Below, in pieces: positions 44,664 through 53,851 of a stretch of 64,000 bases of DNA (within the stretch, counting starts at the first letter, position 1; each line of letters opens with the position of its first letter). The stretch comes from Paroedura picta (Eukaryota > Chordata > Lepidosauria > Squamata > Gekkonidae). Made by a program: the position numbers and the translations under genes. A model generated the notes under the pieces. The model saw only the letters and a program-made list of their open reading frames with translations, searched no databases and was not told the origin of the DNA. The stretch is taken from positions 30,876,490-30,940,489 of the forward strand of contig NC_135375.1 of the NCBI RefSeq assembly GCF_049243985.1, written 5' to 3'.

Positions 44664-45087
44664 CCAGTCACCTTTGTCTGATACTAATAATACTTTAATT
44701 TTATATTTCAAATGGTCTTTCTGGGACTTATAGCGTTCCTCCTAACTAGCTTGGTGTAGTGGTTAGAAGTGCAGATTTCCAATCTGGTGAGCGAGGTTTG
44801 ATTCCCCGCTCCCCCACACGCAGCTAGCTGGGTGACCTTGGGCTTGCCACAGCACTGATAAAGCTATTCTGACCGAACAGTAATATCAGGGCTCTCTCAA
44901 CCTCACCTCCCTCACAGGGTGTCTGTTGTGGGGAGAAGAAAGGAAAGGCGAAGCTGCTTTGAGACTCCTTCGGGTAGAGAAAAGCGGCATATAAGAACCA
45001 ACTCTTCTTCTTCCTCTTACCCCAGTCACCTTTGTCAAAATTTTATATTTCGAATAGTGTGTCTGGGACTTACAGCTTCCTCTTACC
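44664..45087. repeat. Duplicated 66-83 bp flank around a SINE
   Basis: The segment at 44664-44746 (starting CCAGTCACCTTTGTC and ending GGGACTTATAGCGTTCCTC) recurs at 45022-45087 (CCAGTCACCTTTGTC ... GGGACTTACAGCTTCCTC). The second copy lacks about 17 bp and shows a few substitutions. A SINE lies exactly between them. It is either an unusually long target duplication or a small tandem duplication that caught the SINE. Confidence 0.85.
44747..45021 (+). repeat. MIR-like CTT-tailed SINE, full length
   Basis: Head TAGCTTGGTGTAGTGGTTAG, B box GGTTTGATTCCCC, and tail GCATATAAGAACCAACTCTT then CTTCTTCCTC. Close to the family consensus as judged from the other copies, so relatively young. It sits between two copies of a short flank. 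Confidence 0.9.
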
Positions 45088-46204
45088 GCTTTTTCATCTT
45101 CCTTTCCTCTCTCTACATATCAGTGATCCTTCATTCTCTTGAGATCACCATCAGAGCCATTGTTACCATTTCCCTTTATAAACTGCCTTTATGAAGGAAA
45201 ACCAGGAAAGGATAACAAAAATTGTATTTTCATTGTTTATTCAAACAAAAACGTAACACTCACTTTGTTAAGCAAAACTGAATAATTCTTAGGGACAAAC
45301 GAACAATAAAGTACGTGATATGCCAGTGAGGAGGCCGAAGTTATTTCTTGAAGGAGTGTGAGATGCAAGCAGAGGTGGACTTGGAGGGGAAAAGGCCTTG
45401 CAAAAGGCCCCAGCCCAATTGACTCTGGGCCTGCCCCCTAAAGAGGGAGGGAATGAGGCACTGAGCCAGCCCCTTGCTGTGCAAGGCCGGTTCCTTCCGG
45501 GATCCTTCCTTTCCTGGGCTTGTGGCAGATTGTACCCACCCCTCACTTGGGACTGGGGTGGCCCTGCTGCTGGTGGTTAGCAGCAGGCAGGTTCACCAGG
45601 GCATTTACAGGTGGCTGAAATGGCCAATCGGCTCTGGATGTGAGGCTTTGTTAAAGTAGAGGCAATTATACAAAAGACAGTCTCATATTATACTAAATGG
45701 GCTAAGGACTTACCTCTGCCAGAGAAAAACCAAGAAGGATGCTAGGTCAGAATCCTGAAGATCTGCTTTCAGTGTTGTTATCGTATAAATCAAAGGACTC
45801 AGTTTTTACTACTGAATCCAATGGAATTTCCTTTTGAGAAAGCACATATAACAGTTGAATTGACAGGAAGGTTTTCCTAATATTTACTCATATTCATAGT
45901 CACAGGTGTAAGGTGAGCTAGATTCTTCCAAAGAGGAGCAAGTTCTATTTAAATATGTCACAATAGTATTTATGTGTGTGTATTTGTTAGGTAATTCAAG
46001 GTGACTAAAAGAACTATGGCATGAATAACTAACAATACAATGGCCTTTTACCTACGTCTAGCCCAAACGACCAGGAAAATTTATGTGTCATCAGGCTGCT
46101 AGAATCCCATCAACTGGAAATGCAGTTGGTGGTACTGTTAAAGAGCACAATTAACACACTGAACTGAGTTAATTGGGATTTATTCCCTTGGAAAGTGGTG
46201 GTGC
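45088..46204. other. Intergenic sequence, nothing recognised
   Basis: 45370-45650 is GC-richer (GGCCTGCCCCCTAAAGAGGG) with short frames on both strands but no family. The rest is unique AT-rich sequence. Confidence 0.4.
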
Positions 46205-46422
46205 TGGGAAGTGCTGTCAAGCTGCATCTGACTTATGGTGACTCCATAGGGCTTTCAAGGCAAAAGATATTTGGAGATGGTTTGTCATTCCCTTCCTTTG
46301 TGTCATGACCCTAGACTTCCTTGGTAGTCTCCCATCCAAATATGAACCAGGGCCAACCCTTCTTAGTAAGATCATATGAGAAAGGGCTAGCCTGGGCTAT
46401 CCAGGTCATGGCCCTTTGAAGG
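46205..46422 (-). repeat. 5S rRNA-derived SINE, best copy
   Basis: GTAGTCTCCCATCCAAATAT followed by GAACCAGGGCCAACCCTTCT closely matches reverse 5S rRNA (GCGGTCTCCCATCCAAGTACTAACCAGGCCCGACCCTGCT). The left part GCTGTCAAGCTGCATCTGAC then TTATGGTGACTCCATAGGGC is the reverse of an RTE/BovB-like tail. Head and tail together fit the 5S-Sauria-RTE SINE class. Confidence 0.85.
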
Positions 46423-47594
46423 TGTGCATATGGTTTCAGCCAAAGAGCTTCCCCCCCCCCCCTTTATTTTTAGTGCTGTCAAGACATATCAGGACTAATG
46501 GAGTTCTGTAGGTGTGATGGAAAGGAAGAAACACTTAAACGGTGATTAGATTAGTAATATTCTTAGGTGTGCCTTTGACTGGCAAATAGGAATTGTTTCT
46601 ATTTGGGGGAGAAAAAAGGCAGCAGTACAGTACCCCTGGGGGTCCATAATGATGTCGCCTGATGAATCCAGGCAGCTCCTGGAAAGCATGGCATCTGGCC
46701 AGGAGTACATTTCCTGCTTTCTGGGTGGGTGCCGATATTGCTGGTCAGTTATTAGAGGAAACTGACACACATTTGTACATTTCCAGCACAGAGGTGCAAT
46801 TGCAAAGCACTATAATGCCAGCGTGCAGGCAATGTTGATGAAGGGAATTTGGAGGCAAACTGCCCGTAGAAATGAGGAGGGGTCTGTCCACTAATATACT
46901 GGCATGCTGGGGACGTGCAGATGCAATCTACATCATTCCCCCCATAGAGAAATACAGTTCTTCTTAGTGGCTTAGGCTGCATACTTTTATTCATCATTAT
47001 TGTTTTCCTCTATGCATTTTCAAGCTTCTCCACAGCTGAGTAAACTAAGAGCTTTAAATCCAACCCCCTTTCCAGTTACTTACTGATGCATGGTGGTGGA
47101 GGACAGCTTGGTTCAGAAATAAAAATAGACTGTTGTTTTTAAAGCAAGTAAATCAGCTGAAGAGTGCAGTTTTGAAAGAACTAAATTTTAAAAGGGGAGG
47201 GGAGAAACAGGCAAAGATTTACACAATGGCTGGTGGGAAGACACCTGTGCTTTGACATGAAATTGCTACAGCAAGGTGCCCAGCTTCTGAAGTTACACAG
47301 TTAAAACAAAATTTTATATGTGAGGTTTCTTCTAATGACAGATTACAGTTTGATTGCTGGGAAAATGAAGTATACTGAAGCATACCTGCTTTCTTGGGCA
47401 AAGATGTTCAGTATGTTCTTGCACTTATAAAGACTCCAAATCGGTAAAAGTTGGATTTTTCTGTTATGCCTGTTAAACAATATGTGCATCGAGCATTATC
47501 CATAGGATTGAGCAGTCTGAATATGCAGGTTCCATACTGTACAAATATTTTATGTACATATAAAGTAGTGGTATGTGCATTAACTGTAGGCATT
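46423..47594. other. Intergenic sequence, nothing recognised
   Basis: Unique sequence with a C-run at about 46451-46461. No exon is supported. Confidence 0.45.
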
Positions 47595-47876
47595 AAGAAG
47601 AAGAAGAAGAGTTGGTTCTTATATGCTACTTTTCTCTACCAGAAGGAGTCTCAAAGCAGCTTACATTCGCCTTCCCTTTCCTCTCCCCACAACAGACACC
47701 CTGTGAGGTAGGTGAGGCTGAGAGAGCCCTGATATCACTGCTCGGTCAGAACAGCTTTATCAGTGCTGTGGGAGCTCAAGGTCACCCAGCTGGCTGCATG
47801 TGGAGGAGTGCAGAATCAAACACGGCTCAACAGATTATAAATCCGTACTCCTAACCATTACACCAAGCTGGCTCTT
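47595..47876 (-). repeat. MIR-like CTT-tailed SINE, full length
   Basis: Begins AAGAAGAAGAAGAAGAGTTG (tail) and ends TTACACCAAGCTGGCTC (head). The flanks GCATTAAG and GTATTAAT may be the remains of a target duplication. Complete and fairly well preserved. Confidence 0.9.
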
Positions 47877-48885
47877 GTATTAATGTGAATACATGGAAAT
47901 CTGTACATATCCAAGCATCATGTGTACATTTATATAAAGAAAAAGTTTTCTCAAACAGCTAAAACAACATTGAATCCCACCAAACTGATTCTATTGTGAT
48001 GCAGCAACCTATTGTTGATAAACTACCAGGATTGTTTGCTTGTTTTTAGAAATAATCAAGTTGCTTAATCATGATATTTTCGTCTCCTGGGTGGCTCTGT
48101 ATCTTGCTACATGTCAAATAAACTTTGAATTCCAGAACTGTGCAGAGGTGACAGGGTCTGGGAGTTAACTCAATCCCTGACATTATTATTAGATCCTCCA
48201 AGTCAATGTTACCTCTCTTCAAAGCCCTGGAGATCCAGCCAGAATGTAAATGTTTGAAGGAAACAGGAAGCAGGTACGATTTTTATGGTAATCAGAAAAA
48301 TCCTTTTGTTATCAAACATTTTTGGCTTCTACCTAAAGTTAAATCTTTAAAAAAAGGAATTACATTGTAACATTTAAATAATCTAACCTCACAAATAAGT
48401 GCTCATGCGGTGAGAAAATATGCAAGTATTCCTTCATTACTCTTTTACTATCATTTGAACAGGAGATACTACCTAAATGTAATTTGTCTTTTATATGTGA
48501 TAACAGAAACATCCCCTTAGATTGGTTCTACATGATTTATTTGAGTGGGCTGACAGTCATACAGAGACTGAAATTATAAGAATTTAATCAATTATTAATT
48601 TATGAAATGACGTGTTATAAGACTTAAGTTGGCCAGGAAAGTAAATAATGGGATTTTAAACTCCATGCCTTTGGTCAGCATGAACAAGTATTCTGTGCAA
48701 GCTTTTTTATTATTTTGAATATAGTTTCTGGGGCTAAACCTCAGTTCAGATGACATAAGGGTGCCATTTTGAAGCAGGAGTGAATGACTGTCATGTGAAC
48801 ATATAAAGCCGGTCCATGCTGAATCTCTCCTTTGCTAAGTGGAAGTAGCTCCCACAGGCAGGAAAATGTCTTTTGTAACCTGTTA
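47877..48885. other. Intergenic sequence, part possibly conserved
   Basis: 48260-48640 is complex AT-rich sequence (TTATGGTAATCAGAAAAATC, TAATCAATTATTAATTTATG) without repeat signature. No exon is seen. Confidence 0.35.
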
Positions 48886-48923
<38 letters not shown>

Positions 48924-49060
48924 GATTTATTCCCCGCCACTCTCTGGCTGGCTCATGGTGGGTTATAGCATCCTATAAAATCTCCATTAAAACATCCATT
49001 AAAAACATAAAAACCCAACATGACGGGAAACCCATTCCCAATCCCCACTATTAGCGGGGC
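48886..49060 (-). repeat. LINE 3' tail with (ATT)n
   Basis: A (TTA)n run at 48886-48922 leads to GATTTATTCCCCGCCACTCT then TGGCTGGCTCATGGTGGGTT, the reverse of the same LINE tail family as 7410-7635. Confidence 0.65.
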
Positions 49061-49176
49061 GGAGAAGGAGGTCTAATGATGTACTACTCAAACCCTGGGG
49101 TTTGAGTACACATACTGCAATTTGAGTATACATGAGATAGACATACTGCAATTTGGACCTGGTGTCTTCGGCAACA

Positions 49177-49408
49177 AAGAAGAAGAGGATGAGTTGGTTC
49201 TTATATGCCACTTTTTCTCTACCAGAAGGAGTCTTGAAATCACCTTCCCTTTCCTCTCCCTACAATAGACACCCTGTGAGGTAGGTGAGGCTGAGAACAG
49301 CTTTATCAGTGCTGTGGTGAGGCCAAGATCACCCAGCTGGCTGCATGTGGAAAAGCCGGGCCAGCCAGATTAGAAATTGACACTCCTAACCATTACACCA
49401 AGCTGGCT
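49177..49408 (-). repeat. MIR-like CTT-tailed SINE, partly deleted
   Basis: AAGAAGAAGAGGATGAGTTG through TTACACCAAGCTGGCTAC. The middle between AGGCTGAGA and ACAGCTTTATCAGTGC lacks about 30 bp found in other copies. Confidence 0.8.
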
Positions 49409-50284
49409 ACACCAAACATGTACTCAGCTGCTGACCTCTCCCTTCTGAGACATTCTTGTTACTTAAAGGAAGAAGACAGTGTTGAGTGGGCCCTTAATCC
49501 TTCATAGCAGCTTTCTTTCTTTTTTATGATATGCCTTCTGTGTCTATAGCAGAGGTGATCCTTTCCTTATAAATGTACGTATAAACTACGGGGAAAAGCT
49601 GCATTTCTGCCTGCCATGCAGTCTTTAGAATCCCTGGTTTTTAAAAAAGTGACCTATTTCCATTGTATATATTTAAAATAAATTCACTCACAAAGCTTAT
49701 ACCGGAAAGAAGATTCACCACCTCAACATCTATTCTTGTTGTTCAGCTAGTTAATAAATAATCCCGCCAAAGGACTAGGGAAACAGGGCTATTTGGCTTT
49801 TTACAAAATAATAATAAAAAAAGCTCTGCCAACCAATGAGTTTCGACAATTATTTTTTTCAAGGCCACTTTTCTTTAAGAAGCTCAGAGCAGCGTGTCAT
49901 GGTCCCTTCCCGCAACCTTAAGACAGGTCGAGAAAGAGAGAGGACTTGCTCAAGACTGCTCAGACGGTTTCACAGCTGAATGAAGATTTGAATATGGATT
50001 TCTCCCCTCCCTGCTCGGCTGAGCCGGGGAGAAAACACAGGTGCTCCCACGCCACAAACGAGCCTCTCTGCCCACAAGCTGATCCCAATCGAGGCGGCAG
50101 GGCCATCTCTTAAAGCTGGAACTTTTCCGCGCCCTGACTGAGCTTCACAAATAAACGTGTGTGGGGGGAGGGATTCTTTGGGGAGGGCTTTTTCCAAAAC
50201 AGCCTCTCCCAGCACGGTGCCTGAGTGACAGTGCAGTGAGATTTTATTCAGGGCAGCCTCCTCCTTCCTTCCCCTCTCAATGGC
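49409..50284. other. Upstream flank of the CpG island
   Basis: AT-rich to about 49870, then rising GC. No exon is recognised. The 127-codon minus-strand frame at 49970-50353 resembles no family and is probably a shadow of rising GC. Confidence 0.45.
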
Positions 50285-50727
50285 CTTTAGTCCCAGGTGA
50301 AGGGGCCGTCCTGGCTCTGCCTCCTCGGGAGTAAGCGGCCAGCTGCTCGCCAAGGAGGCGTCGCCCGCCCGCCCGGCTCCTTCCCCGCGTCGCCTCTCCT
50401 CCCTCCCTCCCTCCCGTTACCTGCCTGCCGTTGGCCTCGGTGCTCAGGAGCCCTCCCTTGGCAGGGCCCACCCACCGCCGCCGCCGCCATTGGCTCCACA
50501 GGCTGCTCGTCTTTTCCCGCCCATGGCCTGGAGGCAGGTTCGCGGAAAGCAGTCGCCGTCTCGGGGCCGGCGCGCCTGTCCCGGGAGCCGCTAGGCAGAG
50601 CTCCCCCGGAGAGCGGCGCTTCCACTTCGGGACAGGCGGGATGTAGCTGCCGCTCGGCGGGGCCCCGGTGCGGAGGGGCGGCGGCTTCCCTTCCTCGCCT
50701 CTTCTCCTCTCGCCGCCGCCGCCGAAG

Positions 50728-50781
50728 ATGCTGCTGCTGCCGCCGCTGCCGTGGCTGAGGGCGCCGGTGTCGGGGCGCTGA
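50728..50781 (+). CDS. Upstream ORF, 17 codons, in likely 5' UTR
   Basis: ATG at 50728 (context GCCGAAGATGC, A at -3) opens a frame of 17 codons, MLLLPPLPWLRAPVSGR, ending in TGA at 50779-50781. It stops 60 bp before the MAST4 start codon, so re-initiation would be possible. Whether it is in the mature transcript depends on the unmapped transcription start, and no evidence of translation is available from sequence. Confidence 0.35.
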   Translation: MLLLPPLPWLRAPVSGR

Positions 50782-50841
50782 CTTTCTCCCCCGGCCCGGC
50801 CGGCCGGCGGTGGCTCCCGTGGGGCGCGGAGCGGGGCTGCG

Positions 50842-51276
50842 ATGGGCGAGAAAGTTTCGTCGGCGGAGGAAGCGCAGCGGGCGGCCCGCCACGGCCACAG
50901 GGGCTCTTCTCCGGCCGCCTCCAGCTCCGGCTCGGCGTCCTCGTCCGGCTCGCAAACTCTCTCCGAGGAAGGCGACGTCGTCTCAGCTGCTGCTGCTGCT
51001 GCTGCTCTTGGCCCCGCCGCCTCCGCCTCCGCCTCGGCGGCCCCAGGAGAACCCCGCGGAGGCGGCGGCGGCTTCACCCGGGACGGTCCCCTCGGCCGCA
51101 GCACCCCCGAGCGGCAGCGGGGCGCGGGGGAGGCGGCCGTGGCTGCGGGCTCCCGGCCCCGGGACGAGCCGCGGGCCAGCGCGGACGGGGCGGCGACGGA
51201 GGACTCGGACTCGGCGGGGGGCGCGGGCCCGGGCCGTCCGGAGCGCGATGCCTCCCTGGAGGAGCAGGATGAGGAG
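50842..51276 (+). CDS. MAST4: MAST4 exon 1 (N-terminus, long isoform)
   Basis: This exon encodes the first 145 residues of microtubule-associated serine/threonine kinase 4, an AGC-type kinase whose DUF1908, kinase and PDZ domains lie in exons outside this window. Seen: ATG in a strong context (G at -3 and +4), peptide MGEKVSSAEEAQ, an SSSGSQTLSEEGD motif at residues 33-45, a pure seven-alanine run (49-55), Gly/Arg/Pro-rich disordered sequence, then ASLEEQDEE (137-145) followed at once by GTGAGG, a good donor, in phase 0. From memory, human MAST4 starts MGEKVSEAPEP, has SSSGSETLSEEGE and ends exon 1 at QEEQDEE before LDHILSPPP. The start, motif order and splice point all agree. The exon is longer than human in its middle low-complexity part. 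Read-through past the donor (to 51738) is not coding. Confidence 0.88.
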
Positions 51277-51629
51277 GTGAGGCGGCGCCCATTGCGGCGG
51301 GGAGCGCGCGGCCCCCTGACCCCGCCGGAGCGCCTCCAGCCTTGCCCTGCTGTCCTGCGGCTCGCCAGGAGGTGGCCGCCCAGGGCGACCTGCCCGGCGT
51401 GGCGTGGCGAGACGAGGCGTGTGTGGCGTGGCGGGTGTGGTGCTGGCGGGCTGCTGGGCGGCGGGGCGGGTGTGGGATCCCTGGGGCGGCGGCCGCCCTC
51501 GTCCCGCGCCTGCCAGCTCGTGCCCCTCCTCGGGCTGCTCCTGGCACACTTTCTTCGGCCTCGGGCGGCGCACTTGGCAAGCCGAGAGGGGGCGTGGACG
51601 GTGGTTGAGCGGCGGCGCCTGGCAGCGTG

Positions 51630-51672
51630 CTTGGCCCGGGCAGGGCAGGGCAGGGCAGGGCGGGGAGGGCCG
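51630..51672 (+). repeat. GGGCA tandem run, quadruplex-prone
   Basis: GGGCAGGGCAGGGCAGGGC followed by GGGGAGGG gives several closely spaced GGG tracts just inside intron 1, at the downstream edge of the CpG island. Confidence 0.8.
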
Positions 51673-51854
51673 CGGCCAGAGAGCGGAGGAGCCCTTTGCC
51701 CTCCAGAGTCAGGAGCCCCCCGTGCCCAGGAAGGCTAAGATGCAGCAGGAAATTCAACTCTCCGCTTGCCTGTCGGTCGATGAATTTTTAGGGAAAGAAA
51801 CAGCCACTTCAAGAACTTCCAAAGACTTACTGTTTCTTCCCCCCTTCGTACACT

Positions 51855-52062
51855 GGCTTGCCAACTCCAGGTCAGAAATCCCTGGAGGTTTGGGGGAATA
51901 GAGCCCTGGGATAGTCAGGTTTGAGGCAAGGGGCCTATAACGCACCATAGAGTCCATTCTCCAAAGCACCCAGCGGGTTCTTTAGTGGAAGTGATTTTTG
52001 TATTGTGAAGCTCAGCTGGGATTCCAGGAGAAATCCAGGCCCCTCCTGGAGCTTGGCAAGCC
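51855..52062 (+). mobile_element. 'agggttgcca' inverted-repeat element, near complete
   Basis: Left end GGCTTGCCAACTCCAGG and right end CCTGGAGCTTGGCAAGCC are inverted matches. The interior has CCATAGAGTCCATTCTCCAA and a middle like the copies at 37620 and 41083. No coding capacity. A clear target duplication is not visible, so the superfamily is left open. Confidence 0.75.
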
Positions 52063-52426
52063 TTATTCATATGTTGGGCGGCAGGTTCTCACACATTTCA
52101 AAACTGTCTTTATATTTGTTTTATGCCTATGGGCCAACAGCTTTAAGTGGCACTTGTGAATTTCGGCTAATTTAATAATTCAGCTGCCATTTGAATGTCT
52201 CCAGAGTCGAGTGTCATAACATAAATCTGGTTTGCATCTTCAAGAGGAAATACCTTTGTCAATATATTTATCTTTCTGAAACTAGGAATATGAAATATGA
52301 AAAAAGGCATTGTGTGTGTGTAGGTTTTAATAGATGTGTGCAGGTGGGGTAAGGGCCTGATCCCTGCCCATGGGCCTGTTCCCTGCAGTTTCAGTTGACT
52401 ATCTGAAGATAGTCTGGATGTAGAGG

Positions 52427-52705
52427 CAGGGCCAGATTTACATGAAAAGAGGCCCTAGGCTGTTCCACTTATGTGGCCCCTTCACTTCCCTAAAATTCTG
52501 CGAAATGAAGATATTGTCACAAAAAAATGTTTAATAGTCTATAAACACTTCACTAAAGTGTTGAACCTACTGAACTCAAAAGGTGAGTGTTCACTGTTTT
52601 TAGAATAGTGTAATTTTAATTTTGCTAACAATTTGAATATAGGCCCCTCTTGATCTTGAGGCCCTAGGCCGAAGCCTAGTTAGCCTATAGGAAAATCCGG
52701 CCCTG
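52427..52705 (+). mobile_element. hAT-type MITE with perfect target duplication
   Basis: CAGGGCCAGATTTA at the left and AAAATCCGGCCCTG at the right are terminal inverted repeats. The 8-bp flanks TGTAGAGG (52419-52426 and 52706-52713) are identical. The 279-bp AT-rich interior has no transposase. Subterminal words GGCCCTAGGC and its mirror GAGGCCCTAGGCC lie inside each end. Confidence 0.92.
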
Positions 52706-53118
52706 TGTAGAGGCTTGGGACACACGGTCATAAACCTGGCCTTTTACAGGGCTCCTGACATATGGAGGGAACCTACAAAAATACAGTGCTGTGCGAGTAA
52801 GCTTTGTTTACATTTTTGGCCAGAAAGGTGGAGGCTGAAAGCAGGGACAGTGGGTATGATTTCAGTGCCCCTCTCTTTACTCTTTGACTACAAACAGCTA
52901 AAGTTATTACTTCTGGAGAGCTGTGATTTATAGCTATGAGGAAGCAGCTTTGCATCTATAATCCTGGTTGGCAAAGAAAGCTGCTTCTGTTTTCACCAAA
53001 CTGGCTCCTGTCATCTCTGAAGAAAGAGTCTGCGTGCCTGAGCTGCTAGAGTAGGTCCCATGCGAGGTAACATACCTATATTAAAAACTTTTTTTTGTCT
53101 TTGAGACCATGGCTTAGT

Positions 53119-53312
53119 GAAGAAGAGCTGTTCTTTTTATACCCTGCTTACAATAGTCTACCTTTCTTCTCTCCACAACAGACACCCTGCGAGGTAGGTG
53201 AGGCTGAGTGAAGATTGTGACTGGCCCAAATTCACCCAGCTGGCTGCATGTGGAGGAATCCGTTCTCCAGATTAGAGACCACTGCTCTTAACTACTGTAC
53301 CACGCTGGGTCT
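53119..53312 (-). repeat. MIR-like CTT-tailed SINE, diverged
   Basis: GAAGAAGAGCTGTTCTTTTT through AACTACTGTACCACGCTGGG. The middle is shortened and substituted (GTGACTGGCCCAAATTCACC), closer to the 34565 subfamily. Confidence 0.75.
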
Positions 53313-53716
53313 TGTATAGTAGAGCAACCAATTCTTGTTAAGAATTGGCACATGCTAAATACAAGGAATCAGTTCTGCAACGTAAGGTTAAATGAGTGGA
53401 GAATTTTCTCATTGACTGACTAGTGATTTTCCACTCTTCAAAACTTTGGGTAAAAAGGATAGTGTTTGCAGACAGATGAACTCCCAAGAGATTGTGTCCC
53501 ACCCTCACAGTTTCTAGATAGTGTAGCTGTTGTGACAAAAATCCTCTTGTCAGATACTTATTATGTTCCTCTCACATAACTGACACTAATCTCATTTGAA
53601 GAGCTGAAAAGCATAGTTTTATGGATTAATGAGTGGTTTTGTAAGTAACATGTGCTGGTGATGCATGTCCTTATATTCTTTTTATTCATTCAGATATACC
53701 TTTTCTGAGTCCATAT

Positions 53717-53790
53717 CATAGAATCATAGAGTTGGAAGGGACCTCCAGGGCCATCTAGTACAACCCCGTGCACAATGCAGGAAATAGGAA
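53717..53790 (-). repeat. CR1 LINE 3' tip
   Basis: TCATAGAATCATAGAGTTGG followed by AAGGGACCTCCAGGGCCATC is the reversed end of CR1, about 74 bp, a typical extreme 5' truncation. Confidence 0.85.
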
Positions 53791-53851
53791 TATGAGAAAT
53801 GTAATCTAAAGTGAATTTAAGGAGAATATGAGAAATGTAATCTAAGGTGAA
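53788..53851. repeat. Two-copy tandem repeat, period 36
   Basis: GAATATGAGAAATGTAATCT-AAAGTGAA at 53788-53815 is repeated at 53824-53851 with one change (AAGGTGAA). It begins at the edge of the CR1 tip. Confidence 0.85.

Larger units (their letters stand above)
50285..51740 (+). promoter_or_regulatory. MAST4: CpG-island promoter of MAST4
   Basis: About 1.45 kb of GC-rich, CpG-dense sequence in an AT-rich window, the only such island not explained by a transposable element. No TATA box is seen. GC boxes (GGGCGG-type) and CCGCCGCCGCC runs are frequent, as expected of a broad, housekeeping-style start region. The transcription start cannot be placed by eye but should lie upstream of the ATG at 50842, probably within 50300-50800. 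Open frames of 150-275 codons on both strands are by-products of low stop-codon frequency. Confidence 0.8.

Noticed and set aside
46205-46422. A functional 5S rRNA gene
   Set aside because: Only part of 5S is present, diverged, and fused to a SINE body with an RTE-like tail.
50842-50859. N-myristoylation of the MAST4 start (MGEKVS, Gly at position 2 and Ser at 6)
   Set aside because: The usual N-myristoylation pattern excludes an acidic residue right after the glycine, and Glu3 is present.
50277-51104. 275-codon open frame on the minus strand over the MAST4 exon
   Set aside because: Low-complexity Ala/Pro/Gly/Arg translation caused by high GC and few stop codons; the plus-strand frame has the recognisable MAST4 motifs and donor site.
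51277-51738. Continuation of the MAST4 frame past residue 145
   Set aside because: A strong GTGAGG donor follows EEQDEE, the point where the human exon ends, and the read-through peptide is Arg/Gly-rich with no resemblance to MAST4.
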